This document shows, one piece after another, positions 7,171-13,636 of a stretch of 17,253 bases of DNA. The position numbers were made by a program, and so were the translations under genes. Within the stretch, counting starts at the first letter, position 1, and every line of letters begins with the position of its first letter. A model generated the notes under the pieces. That model saw only the letters and a list, made by a program, of their open reading frames with translations. It did not search any database and was not told the origin of the DNA. Source of the stretch: Candidatus Peregrinibacteria bacterium RIFCSPLOWO2_01_FULL_39_12. GTDB taxonomy: Bacteria > Patescibacteriota > Gracilibacteria > UBA1369 > LOWO2-01-FULL-3. The stretch lies in NCBI GenBank assembly GCA_001787455.1, contig MFXA01000057.1, positions 1 through 17,253 on the forward strand, written 5' to 3'.

Positions 7171-7613
7171 TTTGCCCCAAATGCCGTTATAAAGATACAA
7201 GCGTGCTGGATTCCCGTGAAACAGACGGGCAAAAAGCCGTTAGGCGCCGCCGTAAATGCAACAAATGTAAAAACAGGTTTACCACTTTTGAGCGCATGGA
7301 AACCACAAGTTTTATTGTCGTTAAGAAAGATGGTGTGCGTGAAAGTTATGATCGCGAAAAATTGTTAAAAGGTATTTGGAAGGCGTGCGAAAAACGGAAA
7401 GTTACCGAGGATCAGATTACGAATATGATAAATCGTCTTGAGGAGAAATGGGGAAATATGGGAAAGGAAGTTTCTACTGAGATTATAGGTGAAGATATTA
7501 TGGATGCTTTAAAAAAACTTGATGAGGTTGCTTATATCCGTTTTGCCTCTGTTTACAGACAATTTAAAGATTTGGAAACGTTTAAAAAAGAACTTCAAAA
7601 GTTGTTAAAGTAA
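7167..7613 (+). CDS. nrdR: Transcriptional repressor NrdR
   Basis: Zinc- and ATP/dATP-binding repressor of ribonucleotide reductase genes. At 148 residues it matches the family. An N-terminal zinc ribbon has C3, C6, C31 and C34 (CPKC and CNKC), with the conserved VLDSRETDGQKAVRRRRKC stretch between. An ATP-cone domain follows from about residue 49 (VVKKDGVRESYDREKLLKGI) to about 139 and ends in the typical VAYIRFASVYRQFKD. It starts within the last codons of dgt by a 4-base ATGA overlap, so the two are one unit for dNTP supply control. No ribonucleotide reductase gene and no convincing NrdR box is present in the window. Confidence 0.97.
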   Translation: MICPKCRYKDTSVLDSRETDGQKAVRRRRKCNKCKNRFTTFERMETTSFIVVKKDGVRESYDREKLLKGIWKACEKRKVTEDQITNMINRLEEKWGNMGKEVSTEIIGEDIMDALKKLDEVAYIRFASVYRQFKDLETFKKELQKLLK

Positions 7614-7653
7614 TTTGTCGGACGCAGGGAATTTTAGCTTAATTTTAAGATAT

Positions 7654-7679
7654 AAAACGCTTGCCTATTTTGCGTTTTT
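7654..7679 (+). terminator. Possible terminator after nrdR
   Basis: AAAACGC (7654-7660), an 11-base loop and GCGTTTT (7672-7678) form a 7-bp stem ending in a T-run. It overlaps the promoter of the next gene, so the same bases may serve both. Confidence 0.45.
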
Positions 7680-7689
7680 GTTATATAAT
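7661..7689 (+). promoter_or_regulatory. Promoter of the L,D-transpeptidase gene
   Basis: TTGCCT (7661-7666), exactly 17 bases, then TATAAT (7684-7689). The leader to the ATG at 7721 would be about 25 bases and is A-rich with no Shine-Dalgarno sequence. Confidence 0.7.
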
Positions 7690-7720
7690 ATGCATGTAAA
7701 AATAATAAAAACAAAAAACT

Positions 7721-8854
7721 ATGGGATTAAAAAAAATTATTTTCGCTTTTTTAAGTCTGTATATCGCAAATATTTACGCGACTAGCGTTTTTGCTGCTCC
7801 AAGTGTAGCAAGTACTGGAAGTATTCTTGAAGATGTTTCTGGATCTGAAAACATTGAAGATTTGACTCCTGCCGATCCGGAAGAGATGGCAAACACTAAA
7901 TTACCTGAACCTCCTACGGAATCAAATTATCTTGAAGATTTTTCATCTGTTGATCCCGGTGATGATGTTTGCGGTTTTGAAGCTCCTGATAAAAAAACTT
8001 ATGACGCTCAAATTATTGCTGTACGAAGGAAATTAAGAGTTGAACTAAATGAAATATTCAGAGTTAAAGTATTTATCAAAAATACCGGCAATATGCCGTG
8101 GTTCTCCAATTCCAGTAAATGTCTTGGGCCTAAAATGTCCCTCGGAACTGATTTAGACAGAGACAGAGAAAGTGATTTTTATTCAAAAGATCTTGAAGGC
8201 TGGGAATCTCCAAACAGGATTAAAATGGATCAATATCGAGTAGATCCGAACGGGATTGCTTCTTTTACTTTTTATTCAAAAACCGGCGACGAGGCGGACA
8301 TATACAAAGAATATTTAACACCTGTGCTTAAGGATATAACTTGGCTTGATAATGCGCGTTTTTCTTTCGAGATAATGGTTGGCGATACTGGTGATACCGC
8401 AATGGATGTCAGAAAAAAAATGGCATATGCAAATAAAAGCGGTTCCGTTTCCGATATTGATTTAAACGCTGAAAAACTGGTAACTGTAGATTTGTCGGAA
8501 CAAAATATGTATTTAACTTTGGGAGACTATCCGGTGCGCAAATTCAGAATAAGTTCAGGCATGCCTTCCAGACCCACCCCTGTCGGCGAATTTTCAATAT
8601 TCATTAAACAGAATGTTCGTATTGGAGCAAAACCTCCTCATTTTATCATGCCGAAGTTTCAAATGTTTAAAGCCGGCGGTTTTGGATTTCATGCACTTCC
8701 AAGTTTGGCAAACGACAAAGGGATTTTCTGGACAGAAGCCAAAAGGGATATTGGCAGACCGGTAAGCCATGGATGCGTCAGACTGCTTCCCGAAGAAGCT
8801 GATTGGCTGTTTGAATTTACCGATATCGGAACGAGAGTTGTGATCAGATGGTAA
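7721..8854 (+). CDS. Exported L,D-transpeptidase (YkuD domain) with N-terminal Ig-like domain
   Basis: Peptidoglycan-modifying enzyme expected to form 3-3 cross-links or attach proteins to peptide stems outside the membrane. The N-terminus (KKIIFAFLSLYIAN...VFAAP) is a Sec signal peptide with a likely AxA-type cleavage near residue 26. An acidic, Pro/Ser/Thr-rich linker follows (about 30-80). Residues ~90-225 form a probable beta-sandwich; VFIKNTGNMPW and later aromatic and Gly/Asn-rich turns recall the Ig-like domain named after NBR1 (next to BRCA1), but this is inference. The YkuD domain starts near residue 253 (KLVTVDLSEQNMYLTL), has RPTPVGEF, the first catalytic His region GFGFHAL, and ends with SHGCVRL (H350, C352). 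All catalytic residues are present. It stands alone, with its own promoter and hairpins downstream. Confidence 0.9.
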   Translation: MGLKKIIFAFLSLYIANIYATSVFAAPSVASTGSILEDVSGSENIEDLTPADPEEMANTKLPEPPTESNYLEDFSSVDPGDDVCGFEAPDKKTYDAQIIAVRRKLRVELNEIFRVKVFIKNTGNMPWFSNSSKCLGPKMSLGTDLDRDRESDFYSKDLEGWESPNRIKMDQYRVDPNGIASFTFYSKTGDEADIYKEYLTPVLKDITWLDNARFSFEIMVGDTGDTAMDVRKKMAYANKSGSVSDIDLNAEKLVTVDLSEQNMYLTLGDYPVRKFRISSGMPSRPTPVGEFSIFIKQNVRIGAKPPHFIMPKFQMFKAGGFGFHALPSLANDKGIFWTEAKRDIGRPVSHGCVRLLPEEADWLFEFTDIGTRVVIRW

Positions 8855-8862
8855 AGAGCAGG

Positions 8863-8885
8863 TGTTCGCTTCGCGAACGGTTTTT
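8863..8885 (+). terminator. Terminator after the L,D-transpeptidase gene (hairpin 1)
   Basis: GTTCGC-TTC-GCGAAC is a perfect 6-bp stem with a 3-base loop (8864-8878), followed by GG and TTTTT. It starts 10 bases after the stop codon. Confidence 0.65.
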
Positions 8886-8889
8886 ATTA

Positions 8890-8908
8890 GCAACTCCTTC
8901 GGAGTTGC
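8890..8908. repeat. Perfect triplet-loop hairpin 2
   Basis: GCAACTCC-TTC-GGAGTTGC is a perfect 8-bp stem with loop TTC, the same loop as hairpin 1. It has no following T-run, so on its own it is not a standard terminator. Confidence 0.7.
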
Positions 8909-8912
8909 CTGT

Positions 8913-8946
8913 AGGAAAACTTTCAAGAAAGTTTTCTTCCCTTTTT
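8913..8946 (+). terminator. Long hairpin 3 with T-run
   Basis: GAAAACTTTC-AA-GAAAGTTTTC is a perfect 10-bp inverted repeat (8915-8936), extendable by a G-U and an A-T pair. CTTCCCTTTTTAAG follows, giving a second possible terminator, before the pcrA promoter. Confidence 0.55.
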
Positions 8947-8964
8947 AAGAATCATCTTTTTGGA

Positions 8965-8970
8965 TATAAT
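8965..8970 (+). promoter_or_regulatory. -10 box upstream of pcrA
   Basis: A perfect TATAAT lies in the hairpin-rich intergenic region; no good -35 is seen 16-18 bp upstream. A start near 8977 would give a leader of about 75 bases that begins with hairpin 4. Confidence 0.5.
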
Positions 8971-8976
8971 AGGTAT

Positions 8977-9031
8977 GGTGTCCGCCAAAGGCGGACGTTC
9001 ATTTATTAGCAGACCATTTCATTGTCCGCTT
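8977..9031 (+). promoter_or_regulatory. Structured pcrA leader with two exclusive pairings
   Basis: GTCCGCC-AAA-GGCGGAC (8980-8996) is a perfect 7-bp triplet-loop hairpin. The sequence GTCCGC occurs again at 9024-9029 and can pair instead with GCGGAC at 8991-8996. This alternative helix extends to 9 pairs with two G-U pairs (8989-8997 with 9023-9031). Only one of the two can form at a time. A regulatory role is inference. Confidence 0.4.
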
Positions 9032-9051
9032 GAGATCCAAAAATTTTATTT

Positions 9052-11223
9052 ATGATGAGCAAAATTCTTGAAGGGCTAAATGACAAACAAATTGAAGCTG
9101 TAACTCATTTTACAGGGCCTTTATTGGTTGTTGCGGGTGCGGGAAGCGGTAAAACGCGCGCTTTAACGCACAGAATCGCGTATTTAATAAAAGAAAGAAA
9201 TGTCAGTCCGTGGAATATTTTAGCTGTCACTTTTACAAATAAAGCCGCGAATGAAATGAAAAAACGCGTAAAAAATCTTCTTGCAAACACTGGATACTCC
9301 GAGCCTACTATTGGTACTTTCCATTCCGTTTGCGTAAGGATTCTCAGAAAAGACATTTACAGATTAAATTATGAAAATTCTTTTGTCATTTATGATGGAA
9401 CCGACCAGCAAATTTTAATGAAACAAATAATGGAAAATTTCGGATTGGACCCTAAAAGATTAAATCCAAAGGCTATTTTAAGCCATATTTCAAACGCAAA
9501 AAATCAACTGATCGGACCAAAAGAATATACCTCGTATGCACACGATAATTTCTCCGAAAAGGTGGCTCAAATTTATCCCATGTATCAAAACGCTCTGAGA
9601 AAAAATAATGCACTGGATTTTGATGACATAATTATGAGAACCGTGGAGTTGTTCGAAAAATTTCCGGAAGTTCTTGAGGAATATCGGGAAAAATTCAAAT
9701 TTATTTCAGTGGACGAATATCAGGACACTAACAGAGCTCAGTACACTTTAATAAATTTACTCGCGGCAAAATATCAAAATATATGTGTTATCGGAGATGC
9801 GGATCAAAGTATTTACAGTTGGCGTGGAGCCACAATCCAGAATATTTTGGATTTTGAGAAAGATTATTCTAACACCAAAGTAGTAGTGATGGATCAAAAT
9901 TACAGATCTTCGCAACTTATTCTCGATGCTTCAAATGACATAATAGAAAAAAACATCAAGCGGAAGTCGAAAATTTTGTGGACAGCCCGTACCGGCGGAG
10001 AAAAGATACGACACTTTGTTGCAGACAATGAACGGCATGAAGCCGAACTGGCCGCGCAGGAAATAAACACTCTTCTTATTGGCAGTGAATCTCCTAATTA
10101 CAATGATTTTGTGGTTTTATATAGAACCAATGCCCAATCACGCATATTTGAAGAAATTTTTCTGCGATATGGTATTCCTTATCGGATTGTCGGCGGATTG
10201 CGGTTTTATGAGAGAAAGGAAATTAAAGATATTATCGCTTATCTGCGTGTCATCCAAAACACAAACGATTCTGTAAGTTTGCTTAGAATCATCAATACTC
10301 CTGCAAGAAAAATCGGCGGAAAAACACTCGAAGCGGCAAGAGATTTTGCAATAAAAAATAATATTTCTTTATATAAAGCCGTGCTGCTTTCAAACGATAT
10401 TCCCGAGCTTTCAAGTACAAAATCGGAGGCTTTCGAAAAATTTATAAAACTTATAAAAGAACTTCAGGAAGCCAATTTAAGTAGAAATGCGAGTGGGATG
10501 ATTAAAACCGTCTTAAGTTCCACCGGGTACAAAAAAATGGTTGATGACGGCACCGTTGAAGGCGAATCCCGAAGCGAAAATATTTCCGAACTTATTTCCG
10601 TCGCGCAAAAATATGACAAACTTGAACCCGGAGTTTCTTTAAGCATATTTTTGGAAGAAGTAAGTTTGATCGCGGATATCGATATGGTAAATGATAACGA
10701 AAATGCAGTAACTTTTATGACTGTACATTCCGCGAAAGGGCTGGAATTCCCTTATGTTTTTATAGCCGGACTTGAAGAAGGCATATTCCCTCACAATCGC
10801 AGTCTTTTGGACAGGGACGAGCTCGAAGAAGAAAGACGGCTTATGTACGTGGCCATGACAAGAGCCAAAGATGCGCTTTATCTTTTGCATGCGCGCGAAC
10901 GCCTGCTTTACGGCGAAACCAGAATGAATGTTCCCTCGCAATTTTTGACCGATATAGATGAATCTTTAATCATTTCGAATTTCGGCGGACATATAGTGCG
11001 CCAGCATATTTCTGTTGCCGAGATGAAGGATACGCCAATTCCGATTGAAGCGGATGAGGGTATGAAAATTCCATTTGGCTCCGGAGACAAAGTCGCTCAT
11101 AATATCTTTGGGAAAGGAATTGTTGTTGATGTTAAAGGCGGCGTTATAACTGTGGCTTTTGAAGATTCGAAAGTCGGGATAAAAAAATTGGCTTTAAGCA
11201 TTGCTCCGTTAAAAAGAATATAA
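9052..11223 (+). CDS. pcrA: ATP-dependent DNA helicase PcrA/UvrD
   Basis: Superfamily 1A 3'-5' helicase for nucleotide-excision and mismatch repair, rolling-circle replication and removal of proteins from DNA. All motifs are in order over 723 residues: Q-motif region LNDKQIEAV (9-17), Walker A AGAGSGKT (28-35), motif Ia VTFTNKAANEMKKR, motif II VDEYQDTN (220-227), motif III GDADQSIYSWRGA, motif IV QNYRSS, motif V VTFMTVHSAKGLEFPYVF and motif VI EEERRLMYVAMTRA. The last ~50 residues (GDKVAHNIFGKGIVVDV...) form the Tudor-like C-terminal domain of PcrA/UvrD that contacts RNA polymerase. The ATG at 9052 (second ATG at 9055) has no Shine-Dalgarno sequence. Its TAA overlaps the ymdB ATG by one base (TAATG). 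Confidence 0.97.
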   Translation: MMSKILEGLNDKQIEAVTHFTGPLLVVAGAGSGKTRALTHRIAYLIKERNVSPWNILAVTFTNKAANEMKKRVKNLLANTGYSEPTIGTFHSVCVRILRKDIYRLNYENSFVIYDGTDQQILMKQIMENFGLDPKRLNPKAILSHISNAKNQLIGPKEYTSYAHDNFSEKVAQIYPMYQNALRKNNALDFDDIIMRTVELFEKFPEVLEEYREKFKFISVDEYQDTNRAQYTLINLLAAKYQNICVIGDADQSIYSWRGATIQNILDFEKDYSNTKVVVMDQNYRSSQLILDASNDIIEKNIKRKSKILWTARTGGEKIRHFVADNERHEAELAAQEINTLLIGSESPNYNDFVVLYRTNAQSRIFEEIFLRYGIPYRIVGGLRFYERKEIKDIIAYLRVIQNTNDSVSLLRIINTPARKIGGKTLEAARDFAIKNNISLYKAVLLSNDIPELSSTKSEAFEKFIKLIKELQEANLSRNASGMIKTVLSSTGYKKMVDDGTVEGESRSENISELISVAQKYDKLEPGVSLSIFLEEVSLIADIDMVNDNENAVTFMTVHSAKGLEFPYVFIAGLEEGIFPHNRSLLDRDELEEERRLMYVAMTRAKDALYLLHARERLLYGETRMNVPSQFLTDIDESLIISNFGGHIVRQHISVAEMKDTPIPIEADEGMKIPFGSGDKVAHNIFGKGIVVDVKGGVITVAFEDSKVGIKKLALSIAPLKRI

Positions 11224-12017
11224 TGAAAATATTATTTATTGGAGATATTTTTGGAGAAGCGGGAAGGGCTGTTGCAAGTAAACATTTGCTTGATGTAAAA
11301 GCAAAATTTTCTCCGGATTTAACAATTGCCAATGGTGAAAATTTAAGTCACGGGAACGGTTTTTCGCGGGAAAATATTAAAGAAATGACTGCGTGCGGAA
11401 TTGATTTTTTCACTTCAGGAAATCATGTTTGGGGAAATAAAGAGGGTTTTGTTCATTTGGATGATTTGAATTTTCCCGTTATCAGGCCGGCTAATTTCCC
11501 GCCTGTGGGCGTGCCGGGTCGCGGGTATCAAATCGTAAAATCTTTAAGCGGTAAAAATGTGCTTATTATAAATCTTACCGGTCGTGTTTTTATGGGAAAA
11601 GATTTTGACTGCCCTTTCAGAATTACCGATGAAATTTTAGAAAAAACCAAGGATGAAGATTTGTCGGCAGTTTTTATTGATTTCCATGCGGAAGCGACAT
11701 CCGAAAAATATGCTTTGGCTTATTATCTTGACGGGCGCGTAAGCGCACTTGTCGGGACTCATACGCACGTTCAAACCGTAGATGCGCGAATTCTTAATAA
11801 TGGCACTGCATATATAAGCGATGTCGGAATGACCGGATCTTTTGACTCTGTAATTGGCGTCAAGAAAGATGTTATTATTAACGGGTTTTTGACTCAAATG
11901 CCTTTCAAATTAGATCCCGAAAGTTCCGGTAAAATGATTTTTAATGCCGTAGTTATAGACATTGACGAAAAATCCAAGAAAGCTTTAAATATAGAACGTG
12001 TGTTTGATATCTTTTAG
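11223..12017 (+). CDS. ymdB: YmdB-family metallophosphoesterase
   Basis: Cytoplasmic calcineurin-like phosphoesterase of the YmdB (TIGR00282) family. In Bacillus it hydrolyses 2',3'-cyclic nucleotides and affects RNA turnover and the choice between biofilm and motility; the role here is unknown. The 264-residue length is standard. Metal ligands are visible: D8 in GDIFGEAGR, E39 and N40 in ANGEN, N67 and H68 in SGNHVWG, H155 in FHAEATSEK, and H180 and H182 in GTHTHVQT. It starts on the last base of the pcrA stop (TAATG), so it is probably translated by re-initiation. No Shine-Dalgarno sequence is visible. Confidence 0.95.
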   Translation: MKILFIGDIFGEAGRAVASKHLLDVKAKFSPDLTIANGENLSHGNGFSRENIKEMTACGIDFFTSGNHVWGNKEGFVHLDDLNFPVIRPANFPPVGVPGRGYQIVKSLSGKNVLIINLTGRVFMGKDFDCPFRITDEILEKTKDEDLSAVFIDFHAEATSEKYALAYYLDGRVSALVGTHTHVQTVDARILNNGTAYISDVGMTGSFDSVIGVKKDVIINGFLTQMPFKLDPESSGKMIFNAVVIDIDEKSKKALNIERVFDIF

Positions 12018-12047
12018 TTTGTATTTTATTAAATTTTACAAAATTTT

Positions 12048-13280
12048 ATGGCTCCATATGTTTATAAAAAGAGTACCAGTTCCGTTTTTTATTATGCCCT
12101 TGTAGGACTTGTCAGTTTTATTTTAGGATGGCAGGCTACCGTTTCCGGGGTTATCGACTATAAAGATGACGAGCTCGCTTCAAAGACAAAAATGGCCAAT
12201 TTGGATAAGGAGATCAGTTTTGGAGTGGATATGGATTTATTTTGGAACGTATGGAAGGATCTTGAAGATAAATATGTGGATTTGGAGGCGATTGAAGAAA
12301 ATACAATGGTGTACGGATCAATAAAGGGATTGGTTGAATCTTTGGATGATCATTATACCGTATTTATGACTCCCGATGAAAGCACCGAATTTACCGCAGG
12401 ATTGGACGGCACTTTAAAAGGAATTGGAGCAGAGCTTACTGTAGAAGATAAGAATTTAGTGATTGTTTCTCCTTTAAGAGGTTCTCCCGCCGAGAAAGCG
12501 GGGTTACTTCCGCGCGATGTTATTTTAGCAATCAATGGAGAGCTGGCATCTGATATGACGCTTGTAGATGCCATATCTAAAATTCGCGGTGAAATAGGCA
12601 CAAGTGTAACTTTAACAATTGTTCGTAAAAATGTTAAAAATTCTTTTGACGTTTCAATCATCAGGGAAAATATAGAGATTGAGAGTGTCACTGTTGAAAA
12701 ATTGGATGGCGATATTGTTTATTTGGGAGTTAACCGTTTCAATGACAAAACCAATGAAGAATTCAGCAATGCAATTTCCGAAATGCTTTTGGATGAGCCG
12801 AAGGGTTTGATCGTGGATTTGAGGTTTAATGGCGGCGGCTATTTGGATATAGCTGTTGAATTATTGTCTTATTTGCTGCCTTCAAATACTCCCTCTGTCG
12901 TGATTAAAGAGCGCGGGAAAAAAGATGACACGAAACTTACCAATGGGAAGCCAAAACTGTTAAATACTCCTCTTGTTGTTATCGTGAATGACAGTAGCGC
13001 TTCCGCTTCAGAGATTGTTGCCGGAGCAATACAGGATCATAAAAGAGGTGTTATTTTAGGCACAAAAACTTTTGGAAAAGGAAGCGTACAGGAGGTTGAA
13101 AAATTTTCGGACGGTTCCAGTTTAAGATTGACTATTGCGAAATGGTTCACGCCAAATGGAAGAAGCATCAATAAGACGGGCTTAATGCCTGATATAATTG
13201 TCGAAATTACCGAGGAGGATATAGACAATAAATATGACAGGCAAAAAGAAGAAGCTGTCAAATACTTGAAAAACTTATAA
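12048..13280 (+). CDS. ctpA: C-terminal processing protease CtpA (S41 family)
   Basis: Membrane-anchored serine protease that trims C-termini of exported proteins. One N-terminal hydrophobic segment (YYALVGLVSFILGW, about residues 16-30) anchors it with the rest outside. A conserved helical segment (VWKDLEDKYVD) precedes a PDZ domain (about 115-200: LKGIGAELTVEDKNLVIVSP, GSPAEKAGLLPRDVI). The S41 catalytic core follows with LIVDLRFNGGGYL. The nucleophile is S319 in NDSSASASEIVAGA and the general base K344 in TFGKGSVQ, 25 residues later as in the family. The 410-residue length is usual. It follows ymdB by 30 AT-rich bases with no promoter seen, so a pcrA-ymdB-ctpA unit is likely. Confidence 0.96.
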   Translation: MAPYVYKKSTSSVFYYALVGLVSFILGWQATVSGVIDYKDDELASKTKMANLDKEISFGVDMDLFWNVWKDLEDKYVDLEAIEENTMVYGSIKGLVESLDDHYTVFMTPDESTEFTAGLDGTLKGIGAELTVEDKNLVIVSPLRGSPAEKAGLLPRDVILAINGELASDMTLVDAISKIRGEIGTSVTLTIVRKNVKNSFDVSIIRENIEIESVTVEKLDGDIVYLGVNRFNDKTNEEFSNAISEMLLDEPKGLIVDLRFNGGGYLDIAVELLSYLLPSNTPSVVIKERGKKDDTKLTNGKPKLLNTPLVVIVNDSSASASEIVAGAIQDHKRGVILGTKTFGKGSVQEVEKFSDGSSLRLTIAKWFTPNGRSINKTGLMPDIIVEITEEDIDNKYDRQKEEAVKYLKNL

Positions 13281-13281
13281 A

Positions 13282-13326
13282 AGGAAATTTTTGCAGTAGC
13301 AGAAATTTCTGCTATTGACTTTTCCT
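13282..13326 (+). terminator. Hairpin after ctpA, possible terminator
   Basis: TAGCAGAAATTTCTGCTA (13297-13314) is a perfect 18-bp palindrome just after ctpA. It extends with CAG/TTG (one G-U) and an outer AGGAAA/TTTCCT pair. The T-run after the stem is weak, so it may be a terminator for ctpA, a protein site, or both. Confidence 0.45.
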
Positions 13327-13332
13327 AATATT

Positions 13333-13361
13333 TTGATAGTGTACTGATGTATCATTATAAT
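13333..13361 (+). promoter_or_regulatory. trp operon promoter
   Basis: TTGATA (13333-13338), 17-bp spacer, TATAAT (13356-13361): a near-consensus promoter. Only 8 bases separate the -10 from the trpR ATG at 13370, so transcripts should start at or within about 3 bases of the start codon. Confidence 0.85.
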
Positions 13362-13371
13362 AGTACACTAT
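13336..13371. promoter_or_regulatory. Double TrpR-type operator
   Basis: ATAGTGTACT (13336-13345) and AGTACACTAT (13362-13371) are a perfect 10-bp inverted repeat with a 16-base spacer. Each arm with its neighbours is itself TAGT-NN-ACT(A/G); the right one is the palindrome ATAGTACACTAT (13360-13371). The E. coli TrpR operator core is TAGTTAACTA, the same TAGTNNACTA pattern. The left site overlaps the -35, and the right site lies between the -10 and the start codon, so binding would block RNA polymerase. Confidence 0.75.
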
Positions 13372-13636
13372 GAGCATGAATCAAAAATACATCAAGGAAT
13401 TGGCGGCGATCTTGGTATCCATTAAAGATGTTTCGATCGGCGAAGCCTTCCTTCATAACATCTTAACTCCTGCAGAGCTTGATGAAATATCTAAGCGCCT
13501 GCAGATTGTAAAACTCCTGCTTAAGGGCGTTTCGCAAAGAGATGTGGCAAAAAAGCTCGGCGTAAGCATGGGCACTGTAAGCAGAGGATCCAGAGAACTT
13601 AAATATGGAGAAAATGGTTTTAGAAAAATTTTGTAA
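13370..13636 (+). CDS. trpR: TrpR-family transcriptional repressor
   Basis: An 88-residue all-helical DNA-binding protein of the TrpR/YerC superfamily, expected to bind its operator when loaded with tryptophan. The C-terminal half is diagnostic: LTPAELDEISKRLQIVKLLLKG, the helix-turn-helix SQRDVAKKLGVSMGTVSRGSRELKYG (about residues 54-79), where E. coli TrpR has [24 protein letters not shown]. It is the first gene of the operon and sits under an operator of the TrpR type, so autoregulation is likely. The ATG at 13370 is inside the operator's right arm; a second ATG at 13376 is possible. There is no upstream leader for a Shine-Dalgarno sequence, so translation is probably leaderless. Its end overlaps the trpE start. 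Confidence 0.85.
   Translation: MSMNQKYIKELAAILVSIKDVSIGEAFLHNILTPAELDEISKRLQIVKLLLKGVSQRDVAKKLGVSMGTVSRGSRELKYGENGFRKIL

Larger units (their letters stand above)
8861..9011. repeat. Two copies of a GGTGTYCGC hairpin + TTTATTAGCA element
   Basis: Copy 1 (8861-8892) is GGTGTTCGC, loop, GCGAAC, then TTTATTAGCA at 8883-8892. Copy 2 (8977-9011) is GGTGTCCGCC, loop, GGCGGAC, then TTTATTAGCA at 9002-9011. The T-to-C change in one stem arm is matched by A-to-G in the other, so pairing is kept. This suggests a small structured repeat family rather than chance. Confidence 0.5.

Noticed and set aside
5989..7720. NrdR box near nrdR or dgt.
   Set aside because: AT-rich stretches such as TTGTTATATAATATG look vaguely similar, but no pair of sites with the conserved ACA...TGT ends was found, and the best match is simply the -10 box.
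8594..8926. A 110-codon minus-strand frame over the end of the L,D-transpeptidase gene.
   Set aside because: It is antisense to the catalytic YkuD domain and has no recognisable protein features.
12018..12047. AAATTTT-AC-AAAATTT inverted repeat between ymdB and ctpA.
   Set aside because: Pure A/T symmetry is expected by chance in such a short AT-rich spacer and has no T-run or GC stem to support a terminator.
13262..13370. A tryptophan leader peptide or T-box attenuator before the trp genes.
   Set aside because: The best promoter starts transcription at the trpR start codon, there is no Trp-rich short ORF in this stretch, and the 18-bp palindrome lies upstream of the promoter.
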